Part shown: piece after piece, positions 1-6,815 of the stretch
How positions within the stretch are numbered: position 1 is the stretch's first letter
Layout: the number at the start of each line of letters is the position of its first letter
Source of the DNA: Tannerella sp.
GTDB taxonomy: Bacteria > Bacteroidota > Bacteroidia > Bacteroidales > Tannerellaceae
Length of the DNA: 7,524 nucleotides
Direction: 5' to 3'
Assembly (NCBI GenBank): GCA_031283785.1
Contig: JAITBC010000074.1
Coordinates: 1-7,524 of the forward strand
Position numbers and translations under genes: made by a program
Notes under the pieces: model-generated
What the model was told of the DNA's origin: nothing
The model's input: the letters and a program-made list of their open reading frames with translations, nothing else
Databases searched by the model: none

Positions 1-317
1 CCGGACATCAGAATGACGGCCGGCGAGCCTTTCAGGTTAATGTCGACCGTAGCGCTACCCATCAGTGCGGTTAACTCGTCGTGTACAATCTTGACCATCA
101 ACTGACTTGGTTTTACCGACGAAAGCACGTTCTGCCCCAATGCTTTTTCCTTCACCGTGTCGGCAAATTTTTTTGCTACTTTATAATTAACATCGGCATC
201 CAGTAAAGCGCGACGCACGTCTTTGAGCGTCTCCGCGACGTTTATTTCGGTAATTTTGCCTTCACCCTTTAACAGCTTGAACGAATGTTCAAGTCTTTCG
301 CTTAAATTCTCAAACAT
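1..317 (-). CDS. ffh: Signal recognition particle GTPase Ffh (SRP54), N-terminal part, cut by window edge
   Basis: The minus strand reads from an ATG at 317 to the window edge without a stop, giving 105 residues that start MFENLSERLEHSFKLLKGEG. The segment KITEINVAETLKDVRRALLDADV is split across residues 21-43 and is the characteristic four-helix N domain of Ffh. ALGQNV near 59-64 and VKPSQLMVKIVHDEL near 68-82 are also typical. Ffh binds 4.5S RNA and signal sequences of nascent membrane proteins and, with FtsY, targets ribosomes to the Sec translocon. Family members are about 440-450 residues, so the GTPase P-loop and the methionine-rich M domain lie outside the window to the left. The leader just before the ATG is A-rich (nine A in a row on the minus strand), as is common at Bacteroidota starts lacking Shine-Dalgarno sequences. 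The gene is divergent from the polyene cluster and is a housekeeping flank, not part of it. Confidence 0.95.
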   Translation of the reverse strand, partial: MFENLSERLEHSFKLLKGEGKITEINVAETLKDVRRALLDADVNYKVAKKFADTVKEKALGQNVLSSVKPSQLMVKIVHDELTALMGSATVDINLKGSPAVILMS

Positions 318-340
318 ACTTTTTTTTTAGATTTTTGGTG

Positions 341-372
341 CAAAGGTAAGGAAAATGCAGCAAAATAGCAAA
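341..372 (-). promoter_or_regulatory. Bacteroidota-type promoter of ffh
   Basis: On the minus strand, TACCTTTG (348 down to 341) matches the Bacteroidota -7 consensus TAnnTTTG. A TTTG (372 down to 369) lies 20 bases upstream and matches the -33 element. Transcription would start around 334-330, giving a leader of only about 15 bases before the ffh ATG at 317. The fit of both elements and the spacing is good. The start site itself is inferred. Confidence 0.7.
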
Positions 373-442
373 TTACTCATATTTTAAGGGTAAAAAAACG
401 TAATTTGCGTACCTGATGACATGCCGATTATCGTTTTTTTAA

Positions 443-450
443 TATCTTTG
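443..450 (+). promoter_or_regulatory. Candidate -7 element for the polyene operon
   Basis: TATCTTTG matches TAnnTTTG and lies 27 bases upstream of the acyltransferase ATG at 478, so the leader would be about 20 bases. No TTTG lies at the expected distance upstream (around 419-422), so the -33 element is weak or absent. The only nearby TTTG is at 404-407, which is too far away. This could mean a weak or activator-dependent promoter driving the whole downstream run. The call rests on one short motif. Confidence 0.45.
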
Positions 451-477
451 CGGTCATTTTGATAAAATATTTTAGTG

Positions 478-1887
478 ATGGTGGAAAAAGAAAAAAGCAG
501 GCAAGGTTTAATTTATCGCTCCTTTCGTGCATATTTGCGTTTGGTGCATGAACGTTTTTTTTACCGGAAGGTCTATTGTACAGGGAAAGAAAATATACCT
601 CCCGATGGCGTTTCCGTCCTGATTGTTTCGAATCATCAGAATTGTCTGAACGACCCGTTGGGTGTTCTTTTTACATTTAAAGACAGAAAGCTGAATGTGC
701 TGACGCGTGCGGATGTTTTTGCCGTACACCCGGTGATAAATATACTTCTGCGGAAGATGGGTTTGTTGCCGGCCTATCGTCTTGATTTCGAAGGCGAAGA
801 GTCGCTGGGTAAGAATAAGGAAATATTTTATGTCTCGGAGAAAGAACTTATAAGTGGCCGGACAATTTTGATGTATCCCGAAAGCGGGCATCAGGATAAG
901 CGTTGGCTTGGGGATTTTTCTTTAGGATACACGAAAATGGCCTTTGAAGCGGCGGAACTTGATGATTTCCGGATGGAAATATTTATACTCCCCAGTTGTA
1001 ATCATTATTCCGATTATTTTGATATTCAAAAAGATATGCTTATTAAGTTCGGTACGCCGATTTCGATAAAACCTTATTATGAACTTTATAAAAGTAAACC
1101 CCGAACAGCCCAACGCCGGGTCAATGCTCTTGTGAGGGAACAAATTACGGCCATGATGCTGAATATTACCGACCTTGACAATTACCGGGCGATAGATTTC
1201 CTGCGTAATACGTACGGACGGAAATATGCGGCGGAACATGGATACAGAGCCGGTTATCTCCCTGAGAAATTGCTTTCCGACCGCGTTCTTTTCGAAGCGC
1301 TGGACGAGGCAAAATCGAAGGATGAAGCATTTGTCCAACAGATATACGACGATGCGCTCCGCCTGGAAGGCGAGCTGGAAAAGCTGAATATACGGGATGA
1401 GCAATTTGACGGTCTCCCGGGTTGGGGTATGATTGCCGTAACGGTCGCAGCTCTGTTAATCCTGTTCCCGGTATGGTTATTTGCATTGTGGCCGAATATA
1501 ATTGTTTACAGAACGCCGGAATTTGTTACGCGCCGAATGGACGATAAGATGTTTCGCAATTCGTTCCTTTTCGGGATGAGTGTATTGATAACGATACCGC
1601 TACTGTATATACTTTCTTTTGTTTTGGTTTGGATTTATGTGAATGTTGCATTTGCGGCTATTTACGTGCTGATATTGCCGTATCTCGGTCTTTTTGCATG
1701 GTATTATTGGAAAAATGTCGTCAGGACGTTGCAGGATATACGCTTTCGTCGTGCCGCCACCGGTTCGGATATTTCGGAAACCGGCGCTGTCGATGCAAAA
1801 GGAGAACCTGCCGAAATTGGCAAAATAAGCGAATTAAGAGGATTACGTACTATGATTTACAAACGATTAAATAAAATATTAAAATAA
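478..1887 (+). CDS. PlsC-family acyltransferase with C-terminal membrane domain
   Basis: This is a 469-residue protein. The ATG at 478 is preferred over the GTG at 475 directly before it; no Shine-Dalgarno sequence decides between them. The N-terminal half shows the PlsC/LPLAT blocks: NHQNCLND at 52-59 (H53 and D59, an H-X5-D spacing instead of the usual H-X4-D), GLLPAYRLDF around 95-104 (block II, R101), YPESG at 133-137 (block III, E135), and ILPSCNHYSD at 170-179 (block IV). A charged helical segment follows at about 265-310, then three hydrophobic segments near 317-337, 365-385 and 387-408 and a basic tail. The protein is longer than simple AGPATs (about 240-260 residues). The family transfers acyl groups from ACP or CoA to a glycerol-phosphate or related hydroxyl acceptor at the inner membrane. 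Its position as first gene before a ketosynthase and ACP suggests, as inference, that it loads the cluster's own polyene acyl chain onto a lipid acceptor. A general phospholipid role remains possible. Confidence 0.88.
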   Translation: MVEKEKSRQGLIYRSFRAYLRLVHERFFYRKVYCTGKENIPPDGVSVLIVSNHQNCLNDPLGVLFTFKDRKLNVLTRADVFAVHPVINILLRKMGLLPAYRLDFEGEESLGKNKEIFYVSEKELISGRTILMYPESGHQDKRWLGDFSLGYTKMAFEAAELDDFRMEIFILPSCNHYSDYFDIQKDMLIKFGTPISIKPYYELYKSKPRTAQRRVNALVREQITAMMLNITDLDNYRAIDFLRNTYGRKYAAEHGYRAGYLPEKLLSDRVLFEALDEAKSKDEAFVQQIYDDALRLEGELEKLNIRDEQFDGLPGWGMIAVTVAALLILFPVWLFALWPNIIVYRTPEFVTRRMDDKMFRNSFLFGMSVLITIPLLYILSFVLVWIYVNVAFAAIYVLILPYLGLFAWYYWKNVVRTLQDIRFRRAATGSDISETGAVDAKGEPAEIGKISELRGLRTMIYKRLNKILK

Positions 1888-1891
1888 CAGG

Positions 1892-3112
1892 ATGAGTAAG
1901 AGAGTTGTTATTACGGGAATGGGAATCTATTCCTGTCTGGGTAAAAACCTTGCGGAAGTTCAGGATTCGCTGTACAGCGGCCGTTCGGGTATTATTTTCG
2001 ACATTGTCCGCAAGGAAATGGGATTTCGTTCGGCCTTGACGGCTCATCTTGAAGTTCCCGATTTGAGAGGTATATTAAGCAGGAATCAGCGGGTTTTTAT
2101 GCCCGAACAGGCTAAATATGCCTACGTTGCTACTGCCGAGGCGCTGGCTAATGGCGGATTGGATCAGGATTATCTCGACTCGCACGAGGTAGGGCTTTTT
2201 TACGGGAATGACAGTAGCGCCGACGCCGTCGTTAAGAGTGTAGATACGATGCGTGAAAAGAAAGACACGACGCTGATCGGTTCGGGCGCTATTTTTCAAT
2301 CGATGAATTCTACCGTCACAATGAATCTCTCCTGCCTGTTCAAACTGAAAGGGATGAACATGACCGTTTCGGCAGCTTGCGCGAGCGGTTCGCATGCGAT
2401 CGGTTTAGGCGCTTTATTGATACGGAACGGATTGCAGGAAATTGTCGTTTGTGGAGGAGCACAGGAAGTCAATCCGTTTTCGATAGGCAGTTTCGACGGG
2501 ATAAGCGCATTCTCGGTCAGGGAAAACGAACCGGCAAAAGCTTCGCGACCTTTCGACCGCGACCGCGACGGGTTAGTGCCCGGAGGCGGCGCTGCAACGG
2601 TGATTATTGAAGAGTATGAATCTGCCGTAAAACGTGGAGCGCCGATCCTTGCGGAAGTGTTGGGATACGGTTTTTCGTCGAATGGCGACCATATATCGGT
2701 GCCTAATGTGGATGGCCCGGCACGCTCGCTTCGTATGGCAATCCGCGAGTCGGGCATTGATATACGCCGTATTGGATACGTCAATGCGCACGCTACGTCT
2801 ACCCCTGTCGGAGACCGGAACGAAGCGCGTGCGATAGATTCCGTGTTCGGCGATTATAAGCCCGAAGTCACCTCCACCAAGTCGCAGACCGGACACGAAA
2901 TGTGGATGGCCGGAGCGAGCGAGATAATATATTCTACGTTGATGATGAAAAATAATTTTATCGCTCCGAACCTGAATTTTGAAAACCCGGATGAAGCTTC
3001 CGGCAAATTAAATATACCGGCTGAGCGCGTGGAGAAGCATTTTGATGTGTTTCTCTCCAATTCTTTCGGATTTGGGGGGACAAACTCTACGCTTATTGTA
3101 AAGAATTTATAA
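1892..3112 (+). CDS. FabB-type beta-ketoacyl-ACP synthase (ApeO-like ketosynthase)
   Basis: This 406-residue thiolase-fold condensing enzyme would catalyse decarboxylative Claisen condensation of malonyl-ACP with an acyl primer in the cytoplasm. The active site is complete: nucleophile C163 in SAACASGS, H300 in NAHATST, K330 and H335 in KSQTGHE, and the C-terminal loop FGFGGTN at 392-398. Length and spacing closely follow E. coli FabB (C163, H298, K328, H333; 406 residues), and the tail (EIIYSTLMM, FIAPNLNFE, FLSNSFGFGG) is FabB-like more than FabF-like. It is therefore an active synthase and not a chain-length factor, which would lack the Cys. The ATG lies 4 bases after the acyltransferase stop, so the two are probably co-transcribed and perhaps translationally coupled. 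Adjacency to a dedicated ACP and two dehydratases, with no enoyl reductase in view, points to polyene chain elongation. An odd point is the motif GHEMWMAGASE, where housekeeping enzymes have GHxLGAAG. Confidence 0.93.
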   Translation: MSKRVVITGMGIYSCLGKNLAEVQDSLYSGRSGIIFDIVRKEMGFRSALTAHLEVPDLRGILSRNQRVFMPEQAKYAYVATAEALANGGLDQDYLDSHEVGLFYGNDSSADAVVKSVDTMREKKDTTLIGSGAIFQSMNSTVTMNLSCLFKLKGMNMTVSAACASGSHAIGLGALLIRNGLQEIVVCGGAQEVNPFSIGSFDGISAFSVRENEPAKASRPFDRDRDGLVPGGGAATVIIEEYESAVKRGAPILAEVLGYGFSSNGDHISVPNVDGPARSLRMAIRESGIDIRRIGYVNAHATSTPVGDRNEARAIDSVFGDYKPEVTSTKSQTGHEMWMAGASEIIYSTLMMKNNFIAPNLNFENPDEASGKLNIPAERVEKHFDVFLSNSFGFGGTNSTLIVKNL

Positions 3113-3146
3113 TTTTAAAAACAGATAGACAGAAAATAATCAATCA

Positions 3147-3398
3147 ATGGAAAAACAAAAATTAATAGAAAAAATAAACAACGTTTTGGCCGACGAATTT
3201 GAAGTGGAAGTTTGTGAGATTATGCCTGATGCGAACATAAAGAAAACACTGCAACTTGACAGTCTGAGCCTTGTTGATATGGTTGCACTGATTGAAGAAA
3301 ATTTCGGCGTCAGCATTAAAGGCGCTGAAGTCGCAAATGTCCAAACTTTCGACTCATTGTATGAATTTGTATATGATCGTATGCAACAGAAAAAATAA
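3147..3398 (+). CDS. Acyl carrier protein dedicated to the cluster
   Basis: This small protein of 83 residues has the four-helix ACP pattern. The phosphopantetheine attachment site is S39 in LDSLSLVDM, at the start of helix II, followed by the acidic recognition helix ending ALIEENFGV. Once converted to holo form it would carry the growing polyene thioester between ketosynthase, dehydratases and acyltransferase. The DSLSLVDM site differs from the DSLDTVEL-type site of housekeeping AcpP, which supports a specialised carrier. A 34-base A/T-rich gap separates it from the ketosynthase, and its stop (TAA, 3396-3398) shares one base with the next ATG. No phosphopantetheinyl transferase is in the window, so activation must come from elsewhere. 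Confidence 0.93.
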   Translation: MEKQKLIEKINNVLADEFEVEVCEIMPDANIKKTLQLDSLSLVDMVALIEENFGVSIKGAEVANVQTFDSLYEFVYDRMQQKK

Positions 3399-3829
3399 TG
3401 GCAGAGATTAAAGAAGAAAATATTAATATCAGGGAACTTATTCTGCAACGCGAACCGATTATCATGCTGGATGCGTTTTACGGGGCGACGGAATCGGAAG
3501 CTGATACGGGCTTTGTCGTTTCGGACGACAATCTGTTCTGCAGCGACGGCTACCTCATGGAACCGGGAGTGGTGGAACATATTGCACAATCGGCCTCGGC
3601 TTTTGCCGGTTATAAAGCAAAAGCAGGGAACATGCCGACACCGGTTGGTTACATAGCCGAGGTTAAAAATTTTCGGATCCATTTTCTGCCGCATGTCGGC
3701 GACTGCTTGCGTACGCATATCCATATCGTTTCGGAAATTCTCGGCGTCTCCCTGCTGACGGCCGAAACGAAAGTTGAAGAAGAGGTTGTTGCCCGATGCC
3801 GGATGAAAATTTTTATTAAACCGTCATGA
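3398..3829 (+). CDS. ApeP-like hotdog 3-hydroxyacyl-ACP dehydratase
   Basis: This 143-residue single-hotdog protein resembles the FabA/FabZ-like group that contains ApeP of aryl polyene clusters. The recognisable core is the central helix with its lead-in, LMEPGVVEHIAQSASAFAGY (residues 53-72), followed by PVGYIAEVKNFRI (82-94) on the next strands. E60, four residues before Q64 of the IAQ motif, aligns with the catalytic Glu/Asp of FabZ/FabA. The FabZ GHFPxxP motif that supplies the catalytic His is missing; the equivalent stretch reads NLFCSDGYLME (45-55). The reaction would be dehydration of 3-hydroxyacyl-ACP to the trans-2-enoyl form. Overlap with the ACP stop (TAATG) suggests coupled translation. 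Because a second hotdog gene with the opposite residue pattern follows 9 bases later, this protein may work only as half of a heteromer (inference). Confidence 0.82.
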   Translation: MAEIKEENINIRELILQREPIIMLDAFYGATESEADTGFVVSDDNLFCSDGYLMEPGVVEHIAQSASAFAGYKAKAGNMPTPVGYIAEVKNFRIHFLPHVGDCLRTHIHIVSEILGVSLLTAETKVEEEVVARCRMKIFIKPS

Positions 3830-3838
3830 CGCTTAATT

Positions 3839-4213
3839 ATGAAAACCCTTCTCGATGATTATTACAGGATAGACAGCCGGACGGATGCAGGCGATGACGT
3901 GTTGTTCAGCGTGACATTGTTGCCGGAATGTTGCGTTTATGCCGGTCATTTCCCGGGCAATCCCGTTTCGCCGGGCGTATGTAATATTCAGATGATAAAA
4001 GAATGTGCCGTGCAACTGACCGGGGAACCTCTTTTCCTGGGTTATATCTCTCAATGCAGACTGTCTGCCGTTATTACGCCGCAAACTACGCCTCATCTAC
4101 AGATTCGCATGCAACTGTCGGAAGCGGATAATGTGTATAATGTTTGCGCAACCGTATACGACGATACGACGACATATATGAATTTTAAAGGCGAACTTAC
4201 TCCTGTAGAATGA
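3839..4213 (+). CDS. FabZ/ApeI-like hotdog 3-hydroxyacyl-ACP dehydratase
   Basis: This is a 124-residue single-hotdog protein. It has the FabZ signature AGHFPGNPVSPGV at residues 35-47, with the catalytic-type H37. The following helix reads CNIQMIKECAVQL (48-60). The position that is Glu in FabZ and Asp in FabA (five residues after the Gly of PG) is Q51 here, and the nearest acid is E55, one helical turn later. The likely role is dehydration of 3-hydroxyacyl-ACP intermediates during polyene elongation, in the cytoplasm, jointly with the preceding ApeP-like protein. At 124 residues it is a little shorter than FabZ (about 140-150). Its ATG lies 9 bases after the previous stop, and its own stop overlaps the exporter start in an ATGA (4210-4213), which suggests coupled translation. 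It could alternatively be a non-catalytic or product-shaping partner. Confidence 0.83.
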   Translation: MKTLLDDYYRIDSRTDAGDDVLFSVTLLPECCVYAGHFPGNPVSPGVCNIQMIKECAVQLTGEPLFLGYISQCRLSAVITPQTTPHLQIRMQLSEADNVYNVCATVYDDTTTYMNFKGELTPVE

Positions 4214-6777
4214 CAATTTTTTTCATCAACCTGTTTCGTTTTTTCCGGGAACACAGGACAGTCCTTTACCTGTTACTGTTTCTGTCGTTCGGATTATTTA
4301 CCTTCTCCGGGTTAAAACTTGCATACGAGGAAGATATCTCAAAATTACTGCCGTCGACGGACGGTACGAAAGCCGAAGGACTGGTGTTTTCGGAGCTTAA
4401 GGTAAAAGATAAGATATTTGTCCAGCTGTTTTCCCGAAGCGGCAGTACGGATGCGGATATGCTGCTCGAAGCAGGCGATATGTTTGTCGATTCGCTGTTG
4501 GCGTATGACCAGGCAGAGAACGATGTCGGGGATGTACTCCATAAGATAGACGATGAAGTGAAACGTCAGGTTTTGTCGTATGCCTTAGAAAATATCCCGC
4601 TCTTACTCGATACCGGGATTTATACGAAAATAGATACGCTAAGAGGCAAAGAAAATATATACCGGCAGATGAAGACTAACCTGGAAAAACTGTCTTCGCC
4701 GGAAGGAGCTGTGTTTTACCGTATCATGCGTTATGATCCGGTCAATCTGCGCTCCATTCTCTTTGCCGGTGGCGAATCCGGTACAAGCGGCGAAATCAAT
4801 GACGGCGGCGAGTTTGATTTGGCGAAAATGCTGGGAGAGAACTATTCTCTGTACGGCAATCATCTGTTTACCTCCGACACTACGGCAGCGCTTGTCTTTG
4901 TGTCGCCCGATTTCATGTCGTTCGATTCTAAAGCCGGCACACGGCTTGTGAATAAGATAGAACGCTGTATCAGACAGATAGAAGCGGTTTATCCCGATGT
5001 TGAAGTGTTGTTTCATGGCCCTCCCGTTATGAGTGTGTTCAATTCGAGGCAGATTAAACGGGATTTGGCTTTGACGATGGGGGTTTCGCTGTTGTTTGCC
5101 TGTATGCTGATCGTGATTTGTTTCCGAAACAAGTCAACATTGCCGATGTTGCTGTTGCCGGTCGTTTACGGAGCTTTTTTCGCGCTTGCATGCATGTTTT
5201 GGTTGCAGGGAATAATGTCCCTGATGGCGCTCGGCATCGGGGCTGTCGTTCTTGGGGTTGCATTGAGTTACTGCTTGCATGTTATTACACATTATAAATA
5301 TCTGACGGACCCGGAGCGCGTGCTGCACGACCAGGTTAAACCGGTGATACTCGGCTGTCTTACTACTATCGGAGCATTTATGGGGCTTATGCTGACGCAA
5401 TCGGCGTTACTCCGCGATTTCGGATTGTTTGCTTCGCTGGCCATGACAGGGACGACGGCAGCCTGCCTGCTGTTTCTCCCGCATGTTTTTTCCGCCGTTC
5501 GCAATCGACGTTTCGAACGGGCGTTTGACGGACTTGAAAAGATTAATTCATACCCGCTTGACCGCCAACCATGGTTGCTTGTTTTGATACTGACAGCGTT
5601 CATTGCCGGCCTGTTGCTGTCGCCGAAAGTCGAATTTGACGCGAATCTGAGAAATATAGGATATCATGAGCCGTCCGTGACGCGTTCGATGGAAATGTAT
5701 GCCGGAAAAATGTCGGGAGGACTGGCAACCTGCAATTATGCCGCGACATCAGAGGCTCTTGATTCGGCGCTTATCTGTAATATGGAGCTTAGCCGTATAT
5801 GCGACTCCCTGCAGGCAGCCGGCAAGATACGCCGTTATACCAAATCGTCGATTATTTTATTACCCGAAAGGGAACAGGAAAAACGTATATCGGCATGGAA
5901 AAATTATTGGACTGAAGAGCGCGTGGACGAATTGAAACGCAATGTGATTGCGGCAGGCGAAGCCAATAAATTCAAACCTGCAATGTTTGAACCTTTTTTC
6001 GAGATGCTGACAAAAGATTATGCGCCTTCTTCCGTTTATGAATCATCGATTTTGCCCGAAGGACTGATGGCGAACATGATCGAACATTCTCACGGTATAT
6101 ATCTTGTATATACCTCCGTACAACTTGAACAGGAAAACGCAGGCGTGGTGAACGGCATACTTGCCTCGCAGCGAAATGTGATTGTAGCCGACCCGTTTTA
6201 TTATATGACGAACATGGTCGAACTGATGCATGATGATTTCACGACAATACTCGGCATATCTTCCATCTTTGTGCTTCTGGTGCTGTTTGTTTCTTTCCGA
6301 AGCATACCGCTGGCGCTGATTGCCTTCCTGCCGATGGGCATGAGCTGGTATATCGTGCTTGGTGTTATGGCAATGCTGGGATTGCAGTTTAATCTTATCA
6401 ATATTGTGATATCGACCTTTATATTCGGTATAGGAGTGGATTACAGTATTTTTGTGATGGAGGGGCTGCTTGCGGATATTAAGGGCGGAGACGCAAAGCT
6501 GCTGACGTATCATAAGACGGCGATCTTTTTGTCGGCGGCGGTTTTGATTATAAGTATCTCGTCGCTTATGTTTGCCGAACATCCTGCGCTTTCTTCCATT
6601 GGGATGGCAACGCTCATCGGTATGACCTCCACGATACTGATAACATATTCGGTACAGCCGTTTCTTTTTCGCCTGTTGATGAAGACGGGATATGCCGGCG
6701 TCCTGCGGAGAAGAAACCGCGGGAAAACAGTAGACGGGGCCGGCTCCCCTCCCCCCGGTAAACGTCCGGCAAGATAA
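4210..6777 (+). CDS. MMPL/RND-family lipid exporter, 12 TM segments
   Basis: This 855-residue inner-membrane protein has the duplicated RND plan. TM1 is near 18-36 and a large extracytoplasmic loop spans about 37-283. TM2-TM6 lie near 286-304, 312-331, 337-358, 376-396 and 403-428. TM7 is near 454-471 and a second large loop spans about 472-678. TM8-TM12 lie near 680-696, 699-722, 724-750, 768-790 and 796-822. In the second repeat the motif GIGVDYSIFVMEG (740-752) carries the Asp-Tyr pair (D744, Y745) typical of proton relay in MMPL proteins. The matching place in the first repeat is GVALSYCLHVITH (349-361), with Ser in place of Asp. MMPL proteins use the proton gradient to move lipids and lipid-linked pigments, and aryl polyene clusters carry such a gene. 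Here it would extract the finished polyene lipid toward the periplasm or outer membrane. The C-terminal 25 residues are rich in Arg, Pro and Gly and look unconserved. Confidence 0.9.
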   Translation: MTIFFINLFRFFREHRTVLYLLLFLSFGLFTFSGLKLAYEEDISKLLPSTDGTKAEGLVFSELKVKDKIFVQLFSRSGSTDADMLLEAGDMFVDSLLAYDQAENDVGDVLHKIDDEVKRQVLSYALENIPLLLDTGIYTKIDTLRGKENIYRQMKTNLEKLSSPEGAVFYRIMRYDPVNLRSILFAGGESGTSGEINDGGEFDLAKMLGENYSLYGNHLFTSDTTAALVFVSPDFMSFDSKAGTRLVNKIERCIRQIEAVYPDVEVLFHGPPVMSVFNSRQIKRDLALTMGVSLLFACMLIVICFRNKSTLPMLLLPVVYGAFFALACMFWLQGIMSLMALGIGAVVLGVALSYCLHVITHYKYLTDPERVLHDQVKPVILGCLTTIGAFMGLMLTQSALLRDFGLFASLAMTGTTAACLLFLPHVFSAVRNRRFERAFDGLEKINSYPLDRQPWLLVLILTAFIAGLLLSPKVEFDANLRNIGYHEPSVTRSMEMYAGKMSGGLATCNYAATSEALDSALICNMELSRICDSLQAAGKIRRYTKSSIILLPEREQEKRISAWKNYWTEERVDELKRNVIAAGEANKFKPAMFEPFFEMLTKDYAPSSVYESSILPEGLMANMIEHSHGIYLVYTSVQLEQENAGVVNGILASQRNVIVADPFYYMTNMVELMHDDFTTILGISSIFVLLVLFVSFRSIPLALIAFLPMGMSWYIVLGVMAMLGLQFNLINIVISTFIFGIGVDYSIFVMEGLLADIKGGDAKLLTYHKTAIFLSAAVLIISISSLMFAEHPALSSIGMATLIGMTSTILITYSVQPFLFRLLMKTGYAGVLRRRNRGKTVDGAGSPPPGKRPAR

Positions 6778-6815
6778 ACCCACCACCACCCCTGTCCGGT
6801 TAAAAAGTATATGGA

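Noticed and set aside
318..474. Small RNA, tRNA or riboswitch in the divergent intergenic region
   Set aside because: Only 157 A/T-rich bases are present, occupied by the two promoter candidates. No stable stem structure or tRNA-like arm was seen.
475..477. GTG as start codon of the acyltransferase
   Set aside because: An ATG follows immediately at 478, and no ribosome binding site favours the GTG.
922..1404. Minus-strand open frame of 160 codons
   Set aside because: It is antisense to the acyltransferase catalytic domain. No motif or plausible start context was seen.
3140..3724. Minus-strand open frame of 194 codons
   Set aside because: It is antisense to the ACP and ApeP-like genes, both strongly supported. 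The translation is a Cys/Phe/Ser-rich mixture with no family features.
6736..6770. Possible transcription terminator after the exporter gene (GGGG/CCCC and CCGG stems)
   Set aside because: The stems are only four base pairs, lie mostly inside the coding sequence and are not followed by a T run. The next gene starts 38 bases after the stop, so read-through is more likely.
6811..6813. ATG just upstream of the oxidoreductase start
   Set aside because: It is in a different frame. The ATG at 6816 leads directly into the Rossmann fold.
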